From Camarhynchus parvulus (taxonomy: Eukaryota; Chordata; Aves; Passeriformes; Thraupidae), in contig NC_044601.1 in the NCBI RefSeq assembly GCF_901933205.1, forward strand, positions 45,791,376-45,855,375: a DNA stretch of 64,000 nucleotides, in the 5' to 3' direction. The position numbers were made by a program, and so were the translations under genes. Under the pieces are notes generated by a model that saw only the letters and a list, made by a program, of their open reading frames with translations, had not been told where the DNA came from and ran no database searches. Position 1 is the stretch's first letter; each line of letters opens with the position of its first letter. Positions 48,701 to 62,700 of the stretch are shown here, piece after piece.

Positions 48701-51700
48701 CAGAGACTGAGTTCTGCACCTCCCAGCTGACTCCTGTTGCCCTGTTCTTCTAAAGTTCTTCTAAGCCTTCTGATGTCTACATTTTTGTAATGGAGCTTCT
48801 CACCACTTTTCATGTAAATAATGATTGTTTTGCATTCCCTTCTAGAAGAAGAGAAAATTAATAGACTGTTAGTTTGACCAGTGTGGTTGGAGAAGTAACA
48901 ATTTCATTCTCCAATCCATGGTCACATTTAAAATTCTATAAATATCAAAGTCCAAAAATAAATAAGCCTTTTTTACCTTAGACATCTCAGCATGTGAGCA
49001 TCGTTCATTTCATGTTGTATTGTGACAGACTCCTGCAATGACCTCCACTAAAGCAGTTTGGCTGGCAGAGGGGAAGGAGCCTGAAATGTAGATCTGACCA
49101 GTGTGACAACTGAAATTGTTAATGTCTTAGAAATGCAATGGTGGTCCATTATGGTCATCAGCACCTAAACCAAAATAAAACCACAGTGAATTGTGTAAGC
49201 CCTCCAGGTTTGCATAGGTCACTTTACAGTGTATAGAGAACTGTGTAGGGAGGGAGAGAGAAGTTAAAAGTGACACAGAAAGGAGGAAATTACATTTTCA
49301 CATTTCTCCTGCTCATTGCTTCTTGCTATTCCCAGCAGAGGCTCTGGGTGGAGGTCTGTTGGACTCATATTTCTCACTTGTCAGCCTTGTGGCTTCAGAG
49401 TCTGCATATCAGCTATCATACAGAAAGCACTGCTCCCTGTTTACACCACCAGCCTTACTCCTGGATGTGTACCTGAATATGTGTTTCATAGTGTTTTCCT
49501 CTGGGACTGCCTTTCACTGCCCAAGAGACAAGCTGGGCTGTTTGCCATCTGACAGCGAGGGGATAATTTTTTGCACTGGTCTGAAAAGCAATCACCTTCC
49601 ACCTCACTCCAGTGTCTCAAGGCAGGAGGGAGCTCAGGGAGAGGTCTTGTCTATGTCTTGCTCAGTTTCCTTAGATAAACTTGCAAAGTGCATGCAAGAA
49701 GGAAGTAGCTGCAGCCTTCATTCTGCTTTTCCAATATCTTCTCCTGTTTCAGAGCAAGCCAGACATGCATACCTTGTAACAGAATCCAGACATCTTAACA
49801 GAATTGCTAATCGCACTCTTCTGTTTGCTCATCTTCTAGGAATTTCTGCTGTACTGCACTGTACTCCATGCACCATCACTCACACTGAAAGTCCCCTAAC
49901 TGTAAAAAGACAGCCTGAGTGGTTGCTAATGGAAAATCATGGAAGAAGTTACCAATAAAAGGCAACATATTATAGTGCTTGTTATCTCCCTGAATATCTC
50001 GTTGTATATTGATGGGACTAGTGCCCCCATTTCAGGTCTCTCTAAGCCTGACATGGGCACACTGCCATGAGGATGTTTGAGCAGGAGAATAACAAATTCA
50101 TCACAGGAAGACATGCAAAACAGACACTGTCAGAGGGATCATTTTGTCATCTGGGTGCAGGGCAGAAGTCACACAGGTCACTTTCTGCTACTTAACAACT
50201 GCTCTCCTCTGCAGCCAGTGAGCCACTGCAATTACTCTCTTGCTTTTTATAAAAAATATTTATTTACTTAGTAACTATACATCTAGCCACCTAAGAAAGG
50301 GCAATTACTTCTGGAAAATCTTTGGGTTGGGCATAGCAATTAGATAGGATTCCTTCAAAATGTTTTTGCTTCAGCTGCAGCAAAACTGATCTCCAGTCTC
50401 TTATTCTGTCTGAAGTCCATGTTGAATTCACTGTGTGTTTGCATATTGTGAAATTAAGATTATATTCCATCACCAGTGGAACATGAAGGGTGTTGCTTTT
50501 TTAGGCAATCTATTCTTAATTCTGTATGCCATGGTTTATTAGCTGAAGCAAGCATAACACACATGACTGACAGCAGTAAAAGTGTTAGTTGAAATCAGAT
50601 TGGCCCTGGGTTTAGTTTTAATCAGATTTAGCAAAGACAGACAGTTTAGAGTGGAAATGGGGAGGAAAAAAATAAAAGGGTGACACTGATTAGAGTGTTA
50701 AACCAAACTGCTTCTTCTGTCCCTGAATGAAAACAAAAGAAAGTTTTGTTGCAAGTCTCTTGTTTGTCTTCAATAATGTAACATTTTGTGGAAGAGGTGG
50801 AAGACAATGGAATGCACATAAAATTCTTCTGTGAAAGGTCAGGCTGAGAGTCACAGACTCAGAAGAAAAACAGAAAAAAATTGCAGCATCAAAGAACAGG
50901 CTTGAAAGCTAGGAATGAGTGTCAGCTGAGATTCTAAATGAGTTGATACACACAGTAACTATGGTTTCTCATAATGACTTATGGGGAAAAGAAGTTACGC
51001 TGGGAATTACACAATCTCCTCTCATTTGTAAAAAGTAGTAAAGTAAAGAGCTGACAGTATTTAGTGACAGACCTTAAGATACAGAAGGATTATCTGTTTT
51101 TTTTCAAGGTACTATTTTAAGGCAAGGCAAAGCAAAGCCCACATGGAGATCTGTGTGACTTAATTCTTGAAACACAGCCTGGTTGATGAGAAAGCAGAGC
51201 ATCTTGTCCTATCGCTGTAGTCAGCTGCTTCATCTTCAGGCTAGGTTTCATCTGGAAAGAAAAGAAATTAGTCATGTCTCAAGAATTAAAAAATCTAGGA
51301 GGTAGTATAAGGAGAGGTCTTCAAATTAGAACATAGAAAAAAAACATTAAATCAGAACATTATTGTAACTGCAAAATAAAAGGCTGCAGCAAATCATTTT
51401 GCTGCTAGGAAAATCACTCTAGCACTGAGCAAAGCATTAGCTAGCCCTCAATTAATGTGGTATAAATACAAAAGGCAAAATGTAACACTTGACAAGAACA
51501 GTATAGGCAAACCTAGATATTTATATTTATATTGAAATTCTACATAATGCCAAATATAACATTTCTAATTTCATTATTCAAATGATCCTCTCAGGTTAAT
51601 AATTAGCTGGTTGTCAGCTAATTTTCAAGAGGTTTGTGTGTGCTTATTGATAATTTATATGTGATAACTCACTGATGTGGCAAATTTTGTCAAAGGCTTA

Positions 51701-51819
51701 ATCTAAATCATGTGACTATCTAGTTGCTATCTCCTTACATGTGTTCAAGTGAAATAAGCGTTCAAGTGCTGTTCTTAAGAAAAAATTAAAGTGATACAAG
51801 GTGGGCAGGTTCATGGAGC
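45779..51819. other. Intergenic, no gene recognised
   Basis: About 6 kb. A stretch at about 46,200-47,060 is GT-rich, has a TATA-like GATAAAAGGC at 46,231, CTGTCTGT repeats and a TATATGTGTGTG run near 46,955. It may be an unrecognised LTR, but I cannot prove ends. A 211-codon open frame lies at 49323-49958 (see findings). The rest is ordinary AT-rich sequence. Confidence 0.4.
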
Positions 51820-52034
51820 ATTTCTCACTCCTCTCTTTGGCTGCAGTTGCTGCTGTCCAGTATTGCTTTCCCCCTTGTCAAATGCATTACACCAGAGGTG
51901 CTGCCACCATTGCTGATGGGCTCAACCTTGGACAGTGGCAGATTTGCCTGGGAGCTGTCTGGAACTGGCTCTGTCAGATATAGGGGAAGCTTCTGGCAGC
52001 ATCTCATGTAAGTCACCCTCACAGCCCCCTGCTA
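51820..52034 (-). mobile_element. LTR fragment, same family as 36150-37734
   Basis: An antisense piece of the 5' (U3) part of the family: TTTCTCACTCCTCTCTTTGG, then GCTGCCACCATTGCTGATGG and GGGGAAGCTTCTGGCAGC, matching blocks in the other two copies. About 215 bp; both ends are internal to the LTR. Confidence 0.75.
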
Positions 52035-55000
52035 TAAAGTCAAAGAAAATTTTTGTTTTTCTGTTATTTTCTTTGTTAGCTCTAAGAAAAATCAGGTTTC
52101 AGATGAAGGCTTCAGAGAAAATGTAAAATTAGTTTAGTTTGGGTTGTGGGCTACTATCCCAGTTGGCCTTCAGAGCATGCTGACATGTCCCTGTGGTGAA
52201 CATGGTGTACCCACACTTCTACACTTACAAACATCCCTATGCTGGTGTCATATTTGGCTCACAGTTAACACGGGATACTTGAAAAAACGTGCGTGGGTGG
52301 TATTCTGTTGCTGCTGAAGCAACAATTTGGTAATGGTTAGGAATACTTTAACTACAATACCAGTTAAATTATAGTAGTTTCAGGGAAAAAAAGCACCTTC
52401 AGACATCTTTGAAAAGCCAAGCCATTTGAAATGTTTCCAGGAGATGGTGCTATTCTCAAGCCTTTTGCTTGAGCCTCTGCCTCTCAGGGAAAAGATTCAG
52501 AGGATCACCATCCTTGCCCTGCTAAGATCCAGGTTTGCATCTTTTATAATTAAAATAACGAATTTATCAATTAATATATCAATTAATAAATTTATTTGAT
52601 TCCTGAATTGAATTTGAAGTGTCTACACTGCTGAAATCCCCTCAAGAAATGCCCTGTGCCATCAGCTAGGGGATGGAGGAGGCTTCCTGCACCCACATGG
52701 AGGGAATCAGTCTCGACTAGAAAGGGACTCTTAAGAGAATGAGCCTCCGGGTTTTTTTAGCTTCTCTTTTCCAGAATCAAGCCCTTGGGTCTTATTCTAA
52801 ACAAGAAATTTAAGCCCAGATCTGTAACGTGAGTCGGCCACTCAGTCTCATAGCATCACCTCTGCAGAGAGCTGCCTCCTCAGGTCCCTGTTCAGTTCCC
52901 AAACAAATGCCAGTGGGAATAAATGGCTTCAAACTAGAAACCATAACAGACAGTAAAAAAAAGGGAGTTGCTGAAAATAGCCTGAAAAGTTGATGCCTGT
53001 GCAAAGGAATGCCTCTCAAAACCTTGCCCACATTAAGCCTTCACCACCACACTGTTCTATAGGTCTTTTCTGTGCCTCCAACATAGCTCCTGGGGCCAGG
53101 ACTGCACCCCCCTTTCAATGCCAAATGACTACTGCTCAGATGAGTTACAGGCTACAGAAGAGACAGCTGCTATTCTCACTTCTGCCTGACAATGTTCAAC
53201 CTCACATATCTCCAGAAAGTGTTATAGACACCTAGTAGTCCATTTTTCAGGAGAAAAGCTGGTTTTGTATGCCAAGCAAGAGCTGTGAGAGAAACTAAAA
53301 CTAAAAGTTAGGGAAATCAACTGGAAATTAGAGACTCAATTATCAAAATTGCACAGGTAGGATTTAGAGCCTGGATGCCCATTCCCAAAGATCTACATTT
53401 GGCTGTAGTTCTCCATAATTCTACATTTTTTTTTTTTTTGCTAACAGCACGGCTTCATGTGGAGACCTCGGTCATTTTCCCCAGTTTGTCTTCAACTCCA
53501 TGGAGCCTGTGTCCTGATGGTTACAGCAAATCTGCCAGGCTCACGGGGGAAGTGAGGTCAAACCTCCTGGTTCAAGCTGTGAAGAGCACAAAGGTCTTGC
53601 CTCATCCATTGCTCTGGACAGAGGAACTTCCATTTAACATGAAGACCCGTGCAGCAGGTCTCTGGGCACGTGTGACAAACGGTCCTTTAAAAAGGCTGAG
53701 TGAGGGATCAGCAGGTTTGTGAATCTTGACAGGCTTAGTCTTCAGCTGCAAGATGATCCATGCAGCAGCAGGAACAAAGAACCTCTAATGTGCCCAGGAG
53801 AAGTCCTTCAGGCATCAAGGGAATGTCAACTTCAAAGTTTCAGACACTGGGAGGCTCAGACAGCAGACAAGGGGGCAGGTAGACTTTGGATAGTACTGCT
53901 TAAATCTTCTGATCTCTCAGAGACTTGGTCTTTTGGCTGTAAAAAGGAAAGTAATGTTTATCTTAGGGTTGCAAGACATGCTTGAATAATATTCTAATTC
54001 TACCAAAGTCACTGAAATGCTCAAGTGAATGAGGTGACAGAACTGGATCCAGATTCTGGGCTTGGTGGGGAGCAGAGATCCAGGAGTTTCACTTGCCAGC
54101 AGCATTCAAGTTCTGAAGGTGAGTAGTATGTAGTCTCACCTAAAGATGAAAAGTCACAAGCATTAGTTTTGCTAAAGGAAGACTATAAATTCTAAATCCA
54201 CAACAATCAAACATCAACAGATTTTTTATAATAAAAGTATGAGAATTTTAATTCATGATTGTACTTAAAACAGGCTAAATTGTAATTTTTTAGCTGAGAT
54301 TTAACAGGGCCCGGGCATTAGAAGAAAAATTCTGAAATATGCACTGTAGTTCATGGGCACTCATGGCTGAGCATTTCTGGAGAAACAAACAAACAGAAGT
54401 TCTAGTGTTCTCATGGTCAGTTTTTTCTTATATTTGCTGCATTTTTTGCTACTGCTTCTTTTGAATAGGTAAGAGAAATTCTTGTCTTCTGTTTGCCTAA
54501 TTATAAAACCACATCAAAGAATTCAATACATTTTATAATTGTAATTTGTCTTCTTATCCTTTTGGTTTCTAGACAAACCCTTCTGGTTTTGGTACAAGTT
54601 TAGAAAAGCCTCTTTGCTCTGGGAAGATATATAAGCATACACTCCACTTTTAAAATATATTTGGGGTTTATTGGAGTTGTGATCAAACACTTCCCTGATT
54701 ATTTCAGTGAAAGAATTGATTGGGATATTCAGTTGGTTTTTGTTTTACTTAGCAGGAAAGTCTGCCACAAGAAGCTATAAACTGAACTAGTGAATCAATA
54801 TTTTAGACCAGGAAGCTGCTCTGAATTACATTTTTCAGCTTTTGGAGTATTGAATTAAGCTCTGAAAATTAGTCATGGGGGGAAAGAGTGGATCATAAGA
54901 ATCCATTATGAATATATTAGCTACATTACATTTTAGTCTTGTAAAAGAATAGTTTCCCTGCTCAGCTGAAGTTCTTACTGAAAAAAAAAGGATACAAAGA

Positions 55001-58000
55001 AAAGAAGCATGTTATGTTGCTCCATGACTGTTTACACCATTTGTGCATGTGCAAACAAATGATAAGATTGTTTTGTGTAATTTGTTCAACATGCATAAAT
55101 TTATCCACATAGTTGTTCCACTTAAAAATAAGGACTGCATTTGGCTGTGTATCAACAACAGAGAAGTGGGTAAATGAGCAGAGTTTTGGGGTTTTTTTTC
55201 CATGTTTGTATGGAGTGGGTTGTTTATTATTGATGTAGTTAGCAGATGGAAAACATTATAGCCATTCTGCATGAAGTCCATTTATGGTACTAAGAAGTAG
55301 CAAAAAAAAATTAATTAATGTCTCTGTCAAAGAATCTCTACAAAAATGACAATTGTATTAAAAAAATAGGATTTGCAGCAGACATCTGTTAAATCTTATA
55401 TATAATATTCCCGTGCAAGCATTGCAGCTCCAGTGCTGTAAAGCACAAGACTAAAGGGAACAGCTGCACCTGCACAAACTTCTCAGGTCACTGCACCTGC
55501 AGAGTGTGTAGGTACAGCAAAGGCATAGTGCCTGCCCAGGTTATGGCCCCTACCTCTTCCCTTCTGACTGGGAATTTTTTTCCAGTTTATGCCAATTTAT
55601 ATATTGGTTTAATAACTAAATAGGACTTTTATTAAAATAAGGATATCCACTGATGTGGTAGCTACCAAGATATCTCCCCTTTATGGCAGGTACTACCCTT
55701 TAGGCTAGAATATCTTTGCAAATCTGGCCCTGTTTTCACTGAAGATTCATAGAGATTCAGGCTTATCATCCATTGAACTCCAAAATAATTAAGATCCTTT
55801 GAAAATTTCAGATTTTTCCGCTGATAGTGGAAATAGTTTTCTAACTGCAGATTTACAAGAAAATAGGTACAAAAAGTTCCATTCAAGAAATCCACTACTC
55901 CTCTAACCCAAGGGTAAGCTGAATACTTGTGCACCTGAATTAAATCAGAGCCAGCCAAGATGTTAAAAAAAAAAAAGTCTGTATTTTTAATTATTAATCT
56001 TCATTGAGTCCTGACAGGATCCTGTTTATTAGTTCCTTAAGTCAGGTTTGCACTTAGAAACTCAAAACTGAACACAGACATTCTGACTAGTGCTGCATCT
56101 GAGCTAACTGAGCTAGTCTTTTCATGGCCTAGAAGGAAGTGCTCTCCCAAGTCACTGGAGGTCCTGTCATTCTGCCTTGTCAGTTCTTGTCAAGGTGGAG
56201 CCACCCCTGCCCCTAAACCCTTTGCTCCATAGTCATGGAGGCCAGCGCTCTCCTCTGATGGTCAGCATTTGAATGTAATGTTACACAAGGAGACAAAGGC
56301 TCCATGAAAAGCAAGAGATATTGTCAGCTTGCAGTGCAATGCCGAGGTTTGGCAGCCCTGGCTGCACTTGGAATTTTCCCAGAGCAGAGCTCCCAAGACA
56401 CTTGTACTGCTGGCTCCAAGCTCAATGCAAAAAGTTGCCGTAAGACTATGCCTCACATCAGCTGAAGCTCCAATACAGCTTATATCTATTGCATGACTGG
56501 AGAAAGTGTAGCAGAACATTATGGATGCTCTCTGGAGACCAGAATCCCTGATACATATTTGAGGATTCTCGAGCCATGCTGAGAATACCGCATGTAGGGT
56601 AGAAGTATCAAAAAAGTCTTTAAGCAGTAGAATATGATGGAGATAAAACACTCTGAGACATAAGGATCACACAATTCTCTTCTTGGATTTTTTCAATCTG
56701 TAGAGTTTTATGGAAAGATTTGATCATTCTACACAAGCAGTTTGAACTGAGTTTTAACGTATGAACTACACTTCAACAACAGCCTCAGCTCTGTAGGTGC
56801 TTTAAAAAAGTCACACATTTTCCCCATCTCTAGCCTACTGAAGCTGGGCAGACCTTTTCTCTCATTAGGACTAGGAATATCATACAAGACTCACTCATAA
56901 AGCTCCTTTTAATCTCACCTCATGAAGTTATCGCTGTGCTCAGATTGCCCGCCAGGCAATGCTGCCATCTGTTCGGCTTTGCTGCTGCAGAAATGGCTCT
57001 AAGCCAGCAGGTGGTGGGGTCTGAGTGCACAAGCTCAGCCTGACATCAGGATGCAGGGGAGAGGGAGTCTCTGTGCCTCTCCTGCCCTCTCAGAACATTG
57101 TTTTGACAAGTTAAGCAAATTCAGCACTATGTCAAAATATCAACTATTTACTTCAATAAAAACAGAAGCTGCTTTTCTAGCTGTCTCCATGTTTCATTGC
57201 TTTCATCTTTCACTGCAAGCTTGTGTGAAAGGGCACCACACAGTCTCTGGCACCTTTCTGGAAAGTTAGGCCTGAACAGCTACAATCTTAATTGCTCTTA
57301 ATTTCATAGGACTCCTGTTAGGCATCATGTTTTATAGCAGAAAATATTTTTAAGTGAGTTTGTATGCTTTCTCTGATGAAAATCAAACCACAAGTCAGGT
57401 CATAATTTCTGATAGGGTGACAGAAGTGGTAATGAGTGTACTGAACTCAGAAAATGAAGTAGCTGCTAGGGGACAGGAGAAATCCTACCATTATGGCCTA
57501 CAATAAATAATATTTAGTGTAACAGTGTGAAGAGATGTTAAACTCAAATACATTGTTGTATCTCTTTGGACTGTGATATCTCTCATTTTGTCAGGGAGCT
57601 GCCCATCAAGTTTAGTTATTTGTGTGGTATAACTAAAAATTGTTTAAGATACTGGAAAAATATGCAATAATGAATGCAACAAACCTTTACAAAAATAACT
57701 TTAAAAACTAACTGTGCTTAATTTAATCAGAGACAAAATTCTTTCTCACTAACCACCTTTAGAGAAAGAGACAAATTACTATAAACTATTAAGTGTAAAT
57801 TAAATTAGTGTGTAAATTCTCAGACATGGGAGCTAGAGTTGGATTGCAGAAAATAAATCAACATTATCCAGACAGAGTGAAAATTTTTAGTGGCTTTACA
57901 CAGAGTAATCTGAAGATGTTTGTGAACTGAAGAGTTTTTACAAGAGTCATTCATCTAAACTATTCTGTTGTCTCATGCTGTTTTTATAGCAATACACAAG

Positions 58001-59230
58001 AGATCATAATCTCCTGATAAGAATTTTCAGCAGGTTACTTGATTCTATGTTCAGAATTGAGATGTGTTTTTATCCATCAGAGCAGAAAACCTGAAAAGGA
58101 CACAGGTCCAAGGGACATAGCACAAGTGTAGTCAGAGGATGGAGTTATACTCTGAACTCTCTTTCTCCAGCTAATGCAAATCTGTTTGCCTGCTACTGTC
58201 CAGGCCCCTTCCTCCAGAAAGGAGCTGGTCTGGCGTTGTTCAAGGCTCTTTCCAAAGATATGCACTGGCCAAGGTTCACATTAATTGATGAAATTATTCA
58301 TTTCCCTGTAATGAATGTTTAAACAGTGGGGGCTTTGCTAATGCATTTTGCAACTGCATACTAAGATCAGTGCCAAGACAATACCACAAACATAGTCTGA
58401 AACCAACAGACGATAAATAATCTATTGCTGCTCTTGTTATCAGATATTGGCTTGCAATCTAATAGCTTTTACAGTTTTCCATTAGACTTCCTGGCCATTC
58501 ATTTAGTCCCCGTGAAGAAGTACTATGCAAAATGGAGGAAGAAGGATGGTCTGGTCTGGACAGTTTCTCTTTTATCAAGGAAATTTAGCTGCCCAGTCTG
58601 AGCAGGCGGCTCTTGATGAACAGCGCAGCGGAGCACACTCACCAGGCATTGTTCAAACTAGTCATCAAAGAGAGTAAATAAACACAAGACCTTTTTGCCC
58701 ACCACAGGTTCAAGACTAAAAGCATACCTGTTTCCTCCTAGTCACAAGAAGAACGGCTTAAATAAATTGTGATAGAAAACAACAAGAAAAGGAATAGTTA
58801 GGCCTGCTTTCTGATTTGGGGGCCCTCAACCTTTGGTATTTCAAGTCTTCCCACAAAAGTAGGAGGTTCCACACCTTTGGGGCTTTAATCAGGACAGCAG
58901 TGAATGACCATTTTGCTATCAGTTTAAATTAATGACACTTCAAAAATTGTTTTAAATTTTTTATAGAGTGCATACTTATATGTAATCTAAATTAAATCTT
59001 ATTTTTTTTCATGGAATATATTAAAAAAAGTCACTTTTTCTTATAATCATAGTTGTATGAATTTAACCTTATCACAGTATACTGTATCACAGTATGAACT
59101 TAACATTACCAGACAGATTGTAATGAGTAGGGAATCTCTGACAAAATCCTGATATGATGCTGACATTAAAGACATTTTTGAAGGCAGGGAATTGACAGGT
59201 GCAAGAACTGCAGCTCAACTATTTTGACAT
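52035..59230. other. Intergenic, no gene recognised
   Basis: About 7.2 kb of mostly AT-rich sequence. Open frames are at most about 130 codons and carry no recognisable domains. No tRNA, microsatellite array or long repeat stood out. Confidence 0.45.
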
Positions 59231-59737
59231 CAGACTGTTGGAGTGCGTCCAGAGGAGGCCACCAAGCTGATTAGAGTGATGGACCATCTCTCTTATGAGG
59301 AAAGGCTAAAGGAATTGGGATTATTCAGCCTGAAGAGGAGAAGGGTTTGGAGGGACTTACTTTCTGCCCTCGGTACCTGAAGGGGTGACCTACAAGCAAG
59401 ATGGAGCAGAACTTTTTACAAGAGCATGCAGTGACAGCATGGTGTGGTTTAACCCCCGCCAGCTGAAACCAGTGCTCAGGACAAGGGAAAATGGCTTCAA
59501 ACTGAAGAGAAGAAGGTTTAGATTAGATATTAGGAAAGAAATTCTTTACTCTGAGGGTGATGAGGCCCTGGCACAGGTTACCCAGAGAAGTTGTGGATGG
59601 CCCAATCCCTGGCAGTGTTCTGGTTGGATGGAGCTCTGAGCAACCCAATCAAGTGGAAGGTCCCTGGCCGTGGCAGGGGGGTTGGCATTAGATAAGCTTT
59701 AAGGTGTCTTCCAACTAAACCATTCCATGACTGTGAT
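59231..59737 (+). mobile_element. CR1 LINE 3' end, with a small insertion
   Basis: CR1 tail: CAGACTGTTGGAGTGCGTCC, TTATTCAGCCTGAAGAGGAG, GGTTTAGATTAGATATTAGG, ending near CCATTCCATGACTGTG. About 507 bp, diverged. A 39-bp foreign block sits at 59438-59476. Confidence 0.9.
59438..59476 (-). mobile_element. Minimal LTR remnant inserted in the CR1
   Basis: The block contains GTGGTTTAACCCC, matching the reversed 3' end of the LTR family at 8242-10012, joined directly to AGCTGAAACCAG, matching its reversed 5' start. Both CR1 flanks continue without loss apart from a duplicated CAG. Reading it as an LTR reduced to its two termini is inference. Confidence 0.5.
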
Positions 59738-62700
59738 TTTCGTGGCCATCTCTCTTGCTCCTGCCCCAGCAGCTCTCAAGTAATTTGTTATTTATAAATC
59801 CCCCACACCTGTGTGAAAGCTGCTGCTGCTGCAAACTTATCATTACATATAATATAAGGCTTATCTCAGTGAAATGTTTGATCTTGAATATGAACCTTAG
59901 ATGCCACAGCAACGGATCTTTGATGTTTTCACAGAGGCCCAAAGTGACGCCAAAAACAAGTACAAAGATTTATCCAGAAATACTGAAAGCAAATAACTAT
60001 TGCTAGTTTAGACATAGGTAGGTTCTCCAACTGAATAAAAAGTATATGGCAAAATATTGCCAAAAAATTCCTTGGGTCAGCACTGTTTTTCATTCAAATA
60101 AATTGTATGGGCAACATTTTTTATTGTTCTAAGAGCCTCCATACAACTTGCTTTCACTGCAATAAACATGCATACAGCTGAAGTAAAATAATCCTCCTAA
60201 CCAATATCTCCATCTCATAAAAGTTTGTACTTTTTGTGAATAGCTTCCCAGAGAGAGACAACTCTCTGGGAGTTCCTAAGTTCCCTTGTGCTTTTGAAAA
60301 CATCTACATCATCCAGAAAATAGGCACAGGAAGATTTCCTAGCTCCAAGGATATTAGGCAGCTCTAATTCACTATATTTGGAAGAGGCAATGGGAATTCA
60401 GATGTGAAGGCTGCAACATGAACACCAAGAGCTTCTTGATCTACAAAATCTAACCCTACAGACAAAAACAGCAACTGGATACACCATAACCATGGGAGAA
60501 GGATACAGGAAGGGTGTAAGAAACATCTAAAGGAAGTGAGGGGATTATATATGCACTGAGGTATTGGGAGGCAAGGAGCATTTATGTGGGAGGGGGAATA
60601 GAAGCTGTGGTATGAAAATGAAACCAAGGGCATTAGAAAACTCTGGCTATGCTCCTCCTGCTGAACACAAGACCTCAAGCTCTCCTGCAATGATGAGCAT
60701 GTTGGGACATTGGCAGCATCCTTCCTGTTTTTTCAAGATATTTATGCTGAGAGCTTTTCCTCTTAAGACAAGCACATTCCTGGAAGACAGAGTCTAGAGT
60801 AAACCTCTAACGCTTGAATAATTTTCCACATGTGAACACTACTGAATTTTGAACTGTTCAGGATTAATTTACCTTCACTATGAACATGATGATCTATAGT
60901 TAAGATGCTCTAAGAAGTTCCTAGCAACCAGTCTCATTTGATAAATGAAGCATCATTCCTTCATTATGGTGCTGAAGATTTTGCTGTACACGTGAGTCAA
61001 CCATTAAGCCTTGCTCTTAAAAAATCAATAAAGAGAATGACCATCATTGTGGTAAAAGACTCAATCCTAAATATATTGATTCTACAAGCAAAATTAACCC
61101 TAACTCAACTTTCTTTCAAGTTAACTTTGTGGTTACCTATTTCATTTGTCAACTATTTTTTTTATAGTAAATATAGTGTGAATGATACTAGAAAATGTCT
61201 TTAAGTGTCAGAAAAGTGTTTAAATTTTAAGTGGAATGTCTCAAGATATTTTAGCCTATAAAGAGTGTGCAAAGCCCAGATATGCTTTCCTTTAGGCTTA
61301 GATTTTCTTACACAGAAGAAAATTGACAGAAAATCTCTCCCATTACCATATGAGATATAGCCAGGCACATCACAATTGTTCATGCACTCCTTTTTCTGTG
61401 TTTTCCTCTGCATCAACTTCCAAAATTTTACTTGAAATTTCCTATCTTCTCATCTAATGTCTGAAAGCCATTCAAATTCTCAATAGAAAAGTTCTTTTAA
61501 AAAGCTCATCTTTGTCTTTTGCCTTCATGGTAAAACTTATGTCAGGTGACCCCACCAGTGAAATTTTTGTGCAGGACCCCAGAAAAAGGAAACCTTATTT
61601 ATATTTTTAAAACTCTTATCATAAATTTCAATCAGAAACACAGATTCAAAAATTATTATATGATCTCTTCTACAATACAGGGTTCTGCAAATTGCTAACA
61701 ACACAAACATTCCTTACTAAATCATTGCATATTTTTCTAAGCATTTCCCATTTCAGTTTGCAGCTCGCAGATGGGCATAAAAAATTCGATGGGGAGAGAA
61801 AAGGATTACATTAGGTTCATTTAACAGTTAATTGTACTAAACTGTAAGCCATCAGTCCTCCCTTCTCTTTCCTCCCCTCCTTCCTAAGTCTTTGATGGTC
61901 ACTTTCAGCCCTTGTTATTTCAGCCCTTGTTACAAGCTGGCTGTTAAACCCTTGCCCTGCTCCAATTGTTAGACAAGTTTGATAATGCTAATCTATTTTC
62001 TACCACATGACTTGCATTGCATGTCTTTATTGCATGTTTTTTATTAAACAACACATGAAACCTCTTTATGAAGAGAGTTCATTTCCCTAGAAACCTGACA
62101 TAGACTCTTTAAAGGCATGTGACTAATTTTCTGCCTCTCTGCAGTTTCAAAATTAATTTTTTTTAATGTACTCAAGATTTGAGTAATTATTCAGTAGAGA
62201 TCAGCCTGTCCCAGTGTCTAATAGTTCTTGTGAGATAGTGAAAATTGTTCATTTCCAAGGACTACAAAAGGAAGGCTTCTGTTAAACATTTTACAATAAT
62301 TGAGTATTATCTCTATTTCAAATGGACTTAAAGTTTTATTATTACTTGCCTCTTTATGAAGCTTATTCAGTTGTGATTAAAAGGTCATTGAGATCACATT
62401 GGATGTATCCACGCTCAGCAAGCACAGCTGTGTTATCTGTGCTCAAGAACCACTTCTGCACATACTTTTGATGAAGAGAAATTCAATTAATGAAAATAAT
62501 CTAAAAAACAAACAGAGGAGAAACATCCAGACAATCTATGTAGTTTTTCCCTCTTAGTGGTACAATTGCAGGTCTTCTAATACAATTGCCAAGAACCTAA
62601 TTCCTTTCACCCTGGTCATTTACCGTTTTCAGGATTGAATTTTAAAGCCAGATGAAAGATCTAGATACAGAAACACTACTGACTGGCAGAAAACCTTATG

